Source of the DNA: Gaeumannomyces sp. JS-464
Lineage: Eukaryota > Ascomycota > Sordariomycetes > Magnaporthales > Magnaporthaceae
Length of the DNA: 64,000 nt
NCBI GenBank assembly: GCA_002197995.1
Contig: NGZR01000005.1
Coordinates: forward strand, 4,030,001-4,094,000
Direction of reading: 5' to 3'
A program made the position numbers and the translations under genes. The notes under the pieces were generated by a model. It ran no database searches and was not told where the DNA came from. It saw only the letters and a list, made by a program, of their open reading frames with translations. Positions 36,556 to 47,874 of this stretch are shown here, in pieces (within the stretch, counting starts at the first letter, position 1; each line of letters starts with the position of its first letter).

Positions 36556-39500
36556 TTGCGCGAATGAGTCTGTCAGTGATGCGTTGCAAATCGGCGGATG
36601 CGATGTGCAGTTATAACGGGTTTGCATGAGGCAAGAGTGCAGGATGGTGGCTGCGAGGGATGGATGTCAAAGGGGCGAGGGAGCTAAAAAAAAAAAGGGA
36701 GCTAGGCTGTCTCGAACACGAGAAAGGGTGAAGGACAAAGTGAGGTAAGAAGGGACGTGAGCGGTGGTGCAGCCGTAAGGCAACAAGCGACAAGGAACAA
36801 AATCAAACAGTACGAGGGCGCAGCACAATGTCTCAACGTACCCGGAATCGGCGAGAGCAGCGTGGGCTGATGACGGGGGTGGACCCCGAGGAGCTGGGTG
36901 GGAGGGCCAGAAGCTCCTACGACCGAGGCGGAGGAGCGTCGTCGGTGGTGAGAGCGGGCGGGCCGGTCGCTGAACGACGACGACGAGCCGGTTAGGAAAG
37001 CCAGTTTTTCGGTGTTGGGGGGTGCGGCTGTCAACCAGTTGGTCTCTCCTGCAAGAGAGATCCAGCTGGCCACGACCACACACAGGTGTTCGGTTGGACG
37101 GTCTATTCCTCAAGGGAGGGAGGTATCGGCCTCAAGGGTCGATCGGCACCGTCGATTGGTCGGATGGCCTTTTTGGCTTTTGCGGCTTTCAGGGCGCGTG
37201 CAAGAAGCAAAAGAAGGAGCGGCGGATGGCAAAATATAAAACATAAAAAATAATAATAAAAAAATCGACAGGGACGCAAAGATTGAGGATAGAGACACGG
37301 GTCCAGTTTGGGTGTGGGACCCCGATCCGCAGAGATTGCCAAGATCGACTCCTGACGCCCAGACAAATTGCGCGGGCAAAAGGGGGGAATGCGATTTCTT
37401 GCAAACAGTGCAGAGAGGCCAAACTTGCAGTCCAGTCCAGCGCTGTCGTGCTTGCCTGCCCTCAATTTCCCGCCGGGCTGACGATGTGTCTACGTCGGGG
37501 TGGTGTTTTTTGCTGCTGATAAGCAAGCACTGTAGTACTGTGCCGCACTCGACCGTGCTCCGGCCTGGGCAGATGGAGGCCCGTTTGCAGGCCAGCAACT
37601 CGCGGATATGCAGGCAGGGTACTTTGCGTGGGGTTGAACACGGAGGAAAGCGGCGACGGCGGAAGGAACGACGGCTGCGAAGGCGCGTGGCTGCTGTGCT
37701 GCTGCTTGCTCGTATCTGCGCTAGGAGGGGCTTGGAGGGCGTGCTTCTCGCTTGTGGCTCGGACGGGCGGGCGCTGTCTTGGTCTCTTTTTTCTTTCCTT
37801 TTCTTATCCTCCTTGGCGCCTTTCCCTGCTCAGATCTGGAAATCCGTCGCGCACCGCCTACTCCAAATGTCACAACATGAAAGTTAATGGCGTGTCTGTC
37901 TCAGAAAAACTCTGGTGAGGTGGCATACCGGCTGGTAGTCGAGCAGCTGCAGGTGTCCGGAATCGTGGCTGGCGGAAAGATTGGATTTTGGCAGAGGCTC
38001 GGGACAGATGCAGAATCTGTTTGCGGCTTTCTTGGGCGTAGCTGAGAGAAATCTGATCTTGATTGAATATGGGAGTTGAGGCGATTCAAACCTCTCTCGC
38101 TGCTCGGGCGCTAGACCACTGCCGGCTAGCACAGGCAAGGGTCAATTGAAAGCGGGTCTTTTTAGGGGGCTCGATGTCAAGTTCCTCCACCCAGGTCAGG
38201 TTGGGTCGCAGTGCACTTGGCTCCTCACGTATTGGGGACGGATAAAGGGGAGGGAATGCTGAAGATTGCAGTTGGGCGCGGCGCGTCAATATAACGTGCA
38301 GCGCGGGGGGGATGATGGGAGAAAGAATAAAAGAAAGGAAGATAGTCGCGACTAACGGCGGGATCTTCAGAACAAGAACCTAGGACGAAGAAAACTCTTC
38401 CCGCGCTCTTTTCTGTGACCATCTTTGTTGGTTATCTTCTTCCAGGAAAGGCGTCAAACCCCTTGTCCGCAAACGAGTCGTCGTGGATCTGAATGGCAGC
38501 AGATAGGCAGCCCCTTTCCCCTTTTCCGACGATACCAATAACGCAAAGCAAAGGGATGTGCTGCAAATTTGGCAGATATTGAGCACTGCCAAGGGCCAAT
38601 TTCGCGCGATTGCATGCATCCAGGACTGCCCCCTCCGGCCATGATTGGACCAATTGACGACTTCCCGCCAACCGACCGGGCTAACCGTGTGCAAGCAAGG
38701 CCCCCTGACAATGACAGCATCCTCCAGACGCTTTCTTTCCCACCCCTGCTCAATCGCGACAGACACAGGTTTTGGCGCGGCCGTTGAGTCCCTGCCTAGA
38801 GGTAGTCTGCGCTAGTTGAGCGTTCTGCGTGACATGTTCGACACACGACAGGACCAACAGCAGCAGCCCGTGACCCTGGAGACGGTTTGCGCGAAAATTC
38901 TGCAAACGCGATTGAGATTATTGGCGGCTGAACAGTCAGATGGGCTGAGTAAGACGCTACCCATGGATGCACCTCTTCGGCCCACATTCTAGCAAAGAGC
39001 AAAAAGGAGGAAAACCAGGAACAGGAAAAAAGAAAAAAGAAAAAAAAAAGTGTAATGTGCCAGAGTATCCTACCTTGATGTCCATAACCTCTTGACACGC
39101 CGTTGCCAGACTTTAAACTCGAGCGATGCACCTGATAATCTCTCTAAAAAAAAAAAAAAAAAAAAAAAGGAGGCTCTGTAGACACGATCCATCGTCTCTT
39201 GAGTGCAGTATTGGCGTGGCGAGCTGCCCGAACTCGGCAACGTATGGTTCGCACAGCTTGCCAGTTCCTGGCTTCAATCTGTATCGTGGAGCGAGGTTTG
39301 CGATAAAATATCCGTGATCGCTAGACAGCATCTTGAGTTCGCTAGATTTGGCATGACAGATGCCAAGGGCGTTTCAAGCTTCAAATGGGTTCCGCTTTGT
39401 TCTCCATCTTTCCAACGGTGCTATTGGTACAGGGAGAGGATGGGAGCAGCTATTGCTTTAGTTTCTATGACCACACCACGGATCTCTGCTCTCTTGCATC

Positions 39501-41442
39501 TCGAGCACAGTGGCATTGATGGCGTTTCCTCTGCTTCCCTGCCATTATGACATGGCTCTGTTCGGCATCGGCCAGGGTGGAAGCCGAGCAGAGAGGTGGG
39601 GGTTGACATGAGTGAGCAGCTCTGTCCCACCAACGCCGAGGTCGCCGAGGACAGAAAGGGAGCCGTGATGTGGGAACGCAAGAATGGCAGCGTTTTCTGG
39701 CGGAAAGAGCGTCTATACACGAGTTCGCAAGCTGTGACAGAGAACACGGAGGGAATCAAAAGCTGATTTGCCCTCGTGAATGGAGGGAAGGGAAGAAACT
39801 AAAGCGGAAATTGGAGAGCCTGCGCCACGTGACATGTCGGGGTCGGGGTTTTGATTGATTCTCGGAATTGAACCAGGCCAAAGAGCCGAGCTGCCAAGCA
39901 AACAAGGGCTGGGGCTCTCCCGGAACGCAGCGCGGTGTCTTACTGTCGATTGCATTGCGCAACAAAAACGACAAAGCAAAAAGAAAAAGAAAAAAAAAAA
40001 ACCTTGATAATAGAGGGCAGCATACCTAGTGAGAAAGAAAATGAAAAAGAAAGGGATGAAAAAGAAGTGGGAAGGGAGGAAAAGAAGGCAGAGGAACGTC
40101 AGAGGTCGAGTCGGACAGGATTGATGCAAGTGCCATGACATAGCACCCAAAGCCAAGCCGCATTTAGAGCATGTGGGTGGATTGAATCAAGCTTTTCCTC
40201 GATGACGCCTCCCGCCCCGAGCCGCAGCTATGGGCCCCTCAGGTACATCAGGTACATGCTCTTAAGCAGGCTGCTACCTCGGGATCAGCGCTTCACGCGG
40301 GCGATGATAGGACAAGCAAGCCTATCTACCTACTGGGCCTTGTGTGTGCAGGCACAACATGGAAAGAGGCCACACCCAAAAGCACCATCTCCATTTGCCT
40401 GCCCCAAGAGGAAAGGTCGCAACATGGAAGCCTTACCATTGATGGTCAAAGCGTGGCGACTCGCCGAGAAAGAACCGGCACGCGCCACGGAATGAAATTG
40501 TAAGGTCTTTATTCGGCAATGCGATAAGAGAGCACTGTTAATACGGCTGGCGGCTGGGGACATGGTGAGTGAGGGCCTGAAACATATTATCCACCAGTTA
40601 CGCACTTGCACTGGCCGAGTGACTGACAAAGGTACCTATCTGCCTACCGAGCAACCCCGAGCAGATCGACCAACCTAGCACCCCAGTCGCGGCAGCAACA
40701 CAAGCTTTCTAGGGCTCACCGACTGCCGGAATTTCAGCAGGGAAGCATCTTCCCCTGGTATTTCCGGCGAGTCGGAGATTCCGAGGGAGTGTGAGCCTGG
40801 CGCCGTGCGGGGCTCCACGTTACGAAGTGGGTGAGAGCTGACGTACGCCTACAGACTACGGACCCAGCTACCTGCCTGGGGGTCGACTACCTTCCTGCTG
40901 CCAGCTAACCGTGCCAACCCACCCACACGCGGCCGAAAGGGGAAATCTACTACGTATGTGCAATAGAGCAGAGCTCTATGGACACGGGTTCCCTGAAACC
41001 CACCCGGGAAGGGATCGTCTGATGCGTCTAGGTGCATGCAATGTGGCCACCCAGGTGTCTGCTCTGCCCTTACTGTCCTGGCGCGCGTGCAGAGGAACAT
41101 GACGGAGGCCTCCCCGGATTGGCCCGGCCACTCCCTGACTGGCTGGTTCGTCGGCTGTCGTGGCCCTGCGTTCTGACCAAACCTTGTCCGCTGTATCTTC
41201 CATCCGCAGACGCTGGGTGTCAAGGGGCTACCTACCCAGGTTGGGCCTGGCGGGGTGCCGTTGAGGGGATAAGAGGCCGCGGCAGCCCGGCTCTGCTCCT
41301 GTTCTTCCTTCTCTCACGCACCCTTCTACTCAGCAACCGCGAGAACCTACAGGAAGAGCCATCAACGGGCCAAACTTTATTATCCAATCCCACCTACCGC
41401 CTTGCACTTGTACTTCGCAAGTACATCAACAAAACAACCAAG
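36556..41442. other. 4.9-kb region without a recognised gene
   Basis: Starts with the promoter and leader region of the mannosyltransferase (CT/GA-rich to about 37250). Contains an A23 tract at 39146-39168, A-rich tracts at 39020-39050 and 39970-40000, and a CT-rich leader before 41443. Many overlapping open frames up to 190 codons on both strands have no domain, no conserved introns and no codon pattern. Confidence 0.4.
39146..39168 (+). repeat. poly(A) tract
   Basis: Twenty-three consecutive A residues within gene-free DNA. Confidence 0.8.
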
Positions 41443-41775
41443 ATGCCTACCGTCGACGCTCCTCAGCAGCAGCAGCCTATGGATGCCACCCCGCAGGACG
41501 CTACTATTGTGCAGCAGCCCGTACGTCAATGCGGATGGCCGGATGTTCTCGTCAACCCCTCGTTGAGAGCATGATTTGTTGACTGACCTTGCGATGGCTC
41601 TAACACAGACTGCCGAGCCGGATATGACGACCGATGCGAGCCTGAGAGGAGGCTTCATGGAGGAGTAAGTGATCCTCCACAGGATGTGGCCATCTCTCGC
41701 CCTCCGCAGGTGATGCTAATCAATCATTACAGGTGCTCGTGCTGCTGTTTCAGTGAGGAGTGCGCCTGCTGTTAA
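41443..41775 (+). CDS. 58-residue protein with a cysteine-cluster tail
   Basis: Exons 41443-41520, 41609-41664 and 41733-41775 give 58 residues with clean GTACGT and GTAAGT donors and ACACAG and TTACAG acceptors. The N-terminal half is Gln/Asp/Pro-rich and disordered (MPTVDAPQQQQPMDAT). The middle carries LRGGFMEE, and the whole last exon encodes CSCCCFSEECACC, seven cysteines in thirteen residues, ending the protein. The design resembles CYSTM-type and related tiny fungal proteins whose Cys-rich C-terminus is thought to attach to membranes by acylation or to bind metal. The long CT-rich leader and good splice sites support a real, expressed gene. Too short to find by length alone. Confidence 0.75.
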
Positions 41776-43859
41776 CGAACGACGGGCGAGACTCGGCGAT
41801 GAAGGTATTTGGGAGGAGTGGAGGACCTTGGGATGCGTTGTCGTGTTGAATAATATGGGCGAGCAATAACATTGTCTAAATATAGCAAGCAGTAGTGAAT
41901 TGGGCGGTTGATTCCTGTTGAAGTGTGGCGACATTGTGGAACTGACGACGGTAGTTTGATCCGAAGCCAGCAATGAAGCTTGTCCATGGTCGTGACGAAG
42001 GCTGCCTCTCGGGGCTTTTTCGCCGGTCGAGTGATCCGAAGTTGGGGGCCTGAGCAGAGCAAACCGGAGCAAACAAGATCATGACGACTACATACGAAAA
42101 AGACAAGACGACTTTGGCGGGAACGGACGGATGCCGTCATACGCTTTCAGGCACGGGGATCTAGAAGATCGCGATGATGCTAAAAGATGCACCCATCAGG
42201 GCATTCTCCAATGCATCTCAAGGCACAATCCCAGGCAGATATCACGGCCCGCCATCAAGGGTGGTGGCGCCTTGGCTCGGGGCGGGAAGCCCCAGGCTTG
42301 GCGGAAAAGCTTAGCATCGGGCGGATTGCATCTGACAGGCAGACATGTGGGTCGCGACGGATTGGGCTGGGCGCTAGGTGGGAGTGGTCAGTGGTGGGTT
42401 TTGTGTTGACACAGGTCGGGTTCACGGATCCAACCCTCGCGCGATTTGCTCGATTGGCGATTGGCGCGTCTTGCGAATCCACGAAATGGGACCCGTCGCA
42501 TGTGGTTCTGGACTCGGACTGAGGACATGCAAATTCTTCACCAGCCCGGACCGACTGTGTCGCACGCCAACCGCGGAAACCGCCTGGCTCCAGGCTCCAA
42601 GCGCCAGGAAAGCACGCAACGTAGCTTGGCGGGTCCAGCGGGCGCTGAGGAGGGGCAGGCAGGGCCGCGACAAGAAGCCAATCAGCGCCCGCCAAGAGGC
42701 CCGGCGGGTAGCCACAGCCAATCGTCTCGGCCAGACGGCCTCTGGAGGGCGGCTATTTCATACCGCGGTGCGACGACGAGAGCCTCTCTCGTGCCGCGGA
42801 GCCCCAATCGCTGCAAATGACGCCCAGCTTCTCATGCTCCCTGCCCCCGTCTCGGCTGCCCTGGCCCTTTCCCCTCCGGCTCGCCTCCTGCGCGGGGCCC
42901 GCAGCGATCGGCTGTCGCGTTCTGCCATTGGAGACCAACCAGCGGCCGGAGGACCTAGCGAGATGGAGATGCAGCGTCTGGGTAGGGCAGGGTAGCCAGT
43001 CCGCGCTTCCAGGCCGGCGGGCGCTGATGCGATCCTTGCACTCTGCTTCCTTGCCCCGGGCGCTGCCACGCTTCTAGACCGCCAGGGTCGGACCAGCTCG
43101 AGCCAGTCAGAGCGACGAGCTGTCGAGCTCGACCAAGACCTGGCCAGTGGCAGGCTACTGGCGGCCGATGCCATCTCCGAGCGCATGGCGGTGGTGTGTG
43201 GGTGGCCAGTTCCTCAGTCGGAGCAGGTATGTAGTGTAAACGAGGCGGCCGTCTGTCGAGCCCTAGCGTCGTCTCTCTTTTAATCCCCCGCTGCCGTCCT
43301 CGACTTCTTCTCGTGCCTCATATCGACTTTCCTTTTCGTCCCTTTCCCTATCCTTCTCCTTAGCATTGTTCTCGGTCACATTGTTGTTGACTGGTGGTTG
43401 GGTTGACTGGTCCCCTCCCTTTTCCCGGAAAATTTCTTTCTTTTTTTTCACGCCCTGCTTTGAGTGCTCATGACTTTGCCCTGATCTATTTTGAGTACAA
43501 TGGAATCTGGGCATCCGGTCCCTCAATAACTGTCACGCCTATTCACAACAAATAATCCACCCCGCGTTCTATTGTCCCGCCGCCACCCTTTGACGCTGAA
43601 TAGGCCCTCCTTCTTGGGACTGGGGCGACTCGCTCACATATCGCCTGGCGATACTGGCTGCTATTCAGCCTGTCTAATATTCTTCTGACTTTTTCCGTGA
43701 CTCCCAATCTCTTCACCTATTCTTTTTGACTCGAGATTTCTTTGCGTTTACTCTTTACTTTTCGTCTTTATCTTCTCTTGGATTATTTTCTACAACCATT
43801 AACCACAGCAATCCATCCATCAACATACACACATCCATTCGGTCTTATTTAATTCGAGG
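41776..43859. other. intergenic region with a CT-rich leader
   Basis: No gene is recognised between 41776 and 43250 despite several GC-rich open frames. From about 43260 to 43860 the plus strand is strongly pyrimidine-rich (runs such as CTTTCCCTATCCTTCTCCTT), typical of a long 5' leader of the following gene. Confidence 0.4.
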
Positions 43860-46800
43860 ATGACGTCGACCATGGCTGGCTCGGGGCTGGCACCAAACAA
43901 CCATAATCTCCCTCACAGGACGAACCCGCCGTTCTCCGATGGCCCCAGCCACAACAACGATAAGGATGACTGGGAGGACTGGTCAGATGAAGACCCTTAC
44001 ACGGCGGACGACAGCGAGGACTTGCTCGTCGTGCTGGAAGATGCCGAGGGCTCGCTGTCACCCCGGTCGAGGAAGGCCCCTCCTCCGTCCCGCAAGTCTA
44101 GCGTATTGCTCCCCGAAAATGCTTATGCTGCCGCGTCGAGACCGGCGCGTCTCAAGTCCAGGGCCAGGCAAAAAGCCCAGAACAGCGAGGCGGGCATCAA
44201 GGTGGTGACGGACATGACAAAGTTCCGCAAGCAGCAGCAACAGCTGAAGATGTCCGCCGAGGCCGATCCCAGGCATGGGCAGTTTGCCGACCTCGCCGCC
44301 CTCCAGGCCTTGGAGGGCGACCAGTCGCAGTCCTCGGTTGGCAGCTGGCACTGGCTCAAGAAAACGCAGGCCGCCAAGGCGGGTGGCGGCAAGTCGAGGA
44401 TGTCGCGGCTGAGGGCCGAGGCGCGCCGGGCTCTGCGCAGCAGGATCTGTCGCCGACGCGATCGCCCCATACACTGACTCGGCCTCGCCTTCGCATCCGA
44501 CGAAGCCGGGAGCCGGGGCTGCTGCCAGTCCCCAGAGCTCTCTGGCAGAGACTCCAGTGGGATGGCCCGGCAGGAACCAAAGATACCTACCAGGACAGAG
44601 GGGTGAGCAGGCTCAGATGCGCTCGGTATGGTCGCCAGATACCGAGGACGCGGACTCGCCGCGAACCGTATCCGGTCTCTCCCCGCAGACAGGCAACAGC
44701 GGGAGTGCCCCGCGAAACGCTCCTCCCGTCCCTGCCGTCCCTCTCAGCTTCAGGGAAAGGCAACGAATCAAGGACGCGCAGGCCGAAGACGAGTATGATG
44801 ACAACTTCACGCCCGTCACCCTGTTCGAGGAGGATGGGAGCCCGATACTCTCGCGGAAGCCCACGACCAAGTCAACCAAGTCGGCAAAGTCGAGAGGACA
44901 TGCGAGATCTCCGGCAACCTCTGTTGGCACCCCCTCAGGATGGTGGGATCATATCCGCTCGCCCTTCATTGAGCAGGCTAGCATCACCCCTGCCATAGAG
45001 CAGGCCAACAACAACCCCTTCAAGCCCAAAACGCAGAACGAGGAGACTGAGCCGCAAACTGCCAAGAGCGCGGATTCCGACGGGTGGTGGGTTGGGCAAG
45101 ATGCCAAGAAAGGCCACCCAGCCGGCGCGGCTGCGGCTAGGCCTTTGAGCATCTCGGTGGCTGCTGCGAACATGACCGGGCAAAGGACCAGCTCCAGCCA
45201 GCAGCCGTCTCCGGTGATTGCATCCTCGTCGAGAGCTACCCCGAACCCGCAGCCCAATCCCCGGTTTGAGACCGGGGCTCGGCCCGACACTCAAGCCTCG
45301 GAGCATTCTCAGCAATCTCACTCGGAGAAGGCGAGGATCCTCGCCCAGGAAAACGAGGCTCCGGCCGAGCAACCTCCCCCGTACTCACCCCCTAACAAGC
45401 AGGGCCCATTGCGGTACCGAGCCGTGTTTCCCCCAGGCCACCCCCTGTGTCCCCAATTTCCGCCCTCCCCAGGACCCGTATCTCCAGGCCTGGCGAACAC
45501 CATGACGTCACAGGCGCTATCAACATGACCGATGTGCCCTTGACACCGGCGGCGGATCGACCAAGCGCTCAGATCCAGGCAAGAGATGCGCCTCTCCCGA
45601 CTCGGGCGCCGGGGACGTATCCCACAGGTGACCAGTTTCTGGCCGCGGTCGGGAACTCACCAGCGGCGAGAGTGGAGCGACAGCGGCAGCGGCATGAGAA
45701 GGAGGACGCGGCGGCGCGCAAGGTTGGAGGCTTCTGGAGAGGGCGTGGCTGCATCTCTGAGAGCGGTTGCTACGGGCGGTCGGGCCGTGAGGGCCGCAAG
45801 AGACGTCGGGTGTGGTTGGGCGTCTGCCTGGGCGCGACCGTCATCATTGTGCTCATCATCGTGCTGCTCGTGGTGCTGCTGCCCAAAAGGGGGCAATCGG
45901 TGCCACAGGAGTCCATCTGGCTGAACCTGACCAACTACCCGCCGGTGCCGACGGGCGTTCTGACGGTCGTCGGGGCAGACAACTCGGAGATCGTGACGAC
46001 CTGCGTGGCGCCATCGACTCTGTGGAGCTGCACCCTACCGAAGGATCAGCAGGCGGCAAACAAGCCGTACGAAGCGAACCAGCCTACGTTCGTGATCCAG
46101 ATTCAGTTCGACAACAGCACGAGACAGTTCTGGAACGTGCCGGACGGAGCAGCTCCGACCTTTACGCCGCTCGCTACCGGGCAAGTCAATAACGGATTCG
46201 AGAAGCCAACCCAGACATCTGGCTCAGCTATCCCGACAGCGGACCCGGGCGCCGATTTCTCCGGGCCTCGCAACCTGCCGAGGGGCGCGAACAAGCGAGA
46301 AGTCTTGGGACAACCTACGCTCACCGCGCGAGCAGCGGCTGGCATCAAGGCGCTGCTTATGCGAGATGGTGCTGCGGCAGGTAATCCCAACTTTACGCCT
46401 GTGCCCGCGCCACCGTCCTTCCAGGATATGTGGTTCCTCGGAAACACGACCGACAAGATCCGCTCGGAGCGCAAGGCTGGCGAGGTGACGCCCTTTTTCA
46501 TCAGCTTTTTGCCATCGCTGAACTCGTCGGCAGGCCCAAACATGTTGGCACGACGGGGGCTCGGCAACGGCATCTCCTCCTTCGACCCGCTCCTCAATAG
46601 CAGCGCGGCGGCGGCGGATGTGGATCGGCTCGTGCCCAGGCCCGAGGTGAACGCGGACGGCACGCCGGCGCCGGCGCGCATGCTTCCGCGGCAGGTTCTG
46701 CAGCAGCCGCTGCGGCTGTTCGACCGGGGCCTCGAGACGGAGCACTACGGGTTCTACACGTACTTCAACAAGACCATCTACGTCAAGTCGCTCGAGGGCC

Positions 46801-47302
46801 GACCAACGAGACGGCGCGGCTGGGCGAGGTGCCGGCGGACCGGGACGGCGGGGCGCTGGCGAGCGAAGCCAAGAATATTGTGATCTGGGGGTGGACGCGG
46901 TTCCACGTGCAGATCTGGACGCGGCGCGGCAACAGCACGCGACTGCTCAGCCGGGATGGGCGCGGGACCGAGGGAATGAGCGAGAAGCAGGCGTGGCAGG
47001 CGCGGCGGCCCGGCACGTTCCCCTACCCGATCACGGTGCGCGAGGACACGCACGGTGGCGACCGCGACGGCAAGGGCACGGTGACGTACAACATCACGGA
47101 CCGGGGCCAGTTCGACACGAGCAAGATCGGGCTCCAGTTCAACAACGTCGGCGCGGGCGGCGAGTGGGTCAACCCGCGCGGGCTCAGCTTCAACCCGAGC
47201 TACGGCGGCATCGACGGCGGCACGGGCGGCTGCAAGTGCGCGTGGACGAACTTCCTGAACCTGGGCGGCAGCGTGATCGGGAAGCGGGACGACGACGCAT
47301 GA
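43860..47302 (+). CDS. large single-pass membrane glycoprotein of unknown function (often labelled glycoprotease family protein)
   Basis: One continuous gene of about 1140 codons when frame changes at about 44430 (net +1, possibly two losses), 45490 and 46800 are allowed for. The N-terminal two thirds are hydrophilic and low complexity: acidic DDWEDWSDEDPYTADDSEDL, a KVVTDMTKFRKQQQQLKMSA helix, GWWDHIRSPFIEQ and DGWWVGQDAKKG repeats, and Pro/Ser/Gln stretches. A Cys/Gly patch (GFWRGRGCISESGCYG) and a basic stop precede one membrane segment (VWLGVCLGATVIIVLIIVLL). The lumenal part starts ESIWLNLTNYPPVPTGVLTV and contains VTTCVAPSTLWSCTLP, WFLGNTTDKIRSERKAGE, GFYTYFNKTIYVKS and a C-terminal GGCKCAWTNFLNLGG with several N-glycosylation sites. 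Homologues in other fungi carry the glycoprotease name, which I think is a misnomer; no protease motif is present. Confidence 0.8.
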
Positions 47303-47874
47303 ATTATGAAGACGGCAAGCACTGGCTTTGCGGGAGTGATCTGGTTTCATATTCTTCGTACTTTATTCCGTCATCTAGTTCTGGCATCCTAATGCATTTA
47401 CAACGGGAGCGTTGCGGCGGGAGGTACATAGCATGGTTGGAGTTACAGGTGGAACTGACTTATTTGAAAGGCCTCGATGGTCGAAGGCCCTCTACGAGGT
47501 ACGCCTCCATAGTTTAAAGACTGTAAATTCCCCCTCTGTTGCATCGACAAATGGGGATAGAAATAATCAGAAACAACTCCAAAAGTCCAAGCATGGAATT
47601 TCTTGCATGAAGCAGTGCAGAGCATCGAATGATGTTTGAATGGTAGGCACAGCGTTGGATGTAAGTGAGGGGGTCCACTGGCGAATGGTGGGCTGTGCCC
47701 AAACAGGCAAACACGGGTTCTGGAGCTGGATGATTTTCAGCTTATTTCTCGATTGCTGATTGTTTCGCTGGCACCACGCGCAAAAATCAGCTTGACGCCC
47801 GCAACGATGTCATGAGAACAATAAAATCGCGCTTCATTCCTTCTTGTTTCTTTCTTTGATTCATCTCCCTCTTC
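47303..47874. other. intergenic region
   Basis: Short stretch between two same-strand genes. No gene, tRNA or repeat is recognised. Confidence 0.35.

Noticed and set aside
38070..38135. tRNA-like pair of boxes on the minus strand (GTGGTCTAGCG and GGTTTGAATCGCC)
   Set aside because: The space between the boxes is too short for an anticodon arm and no acceptor stem forms.
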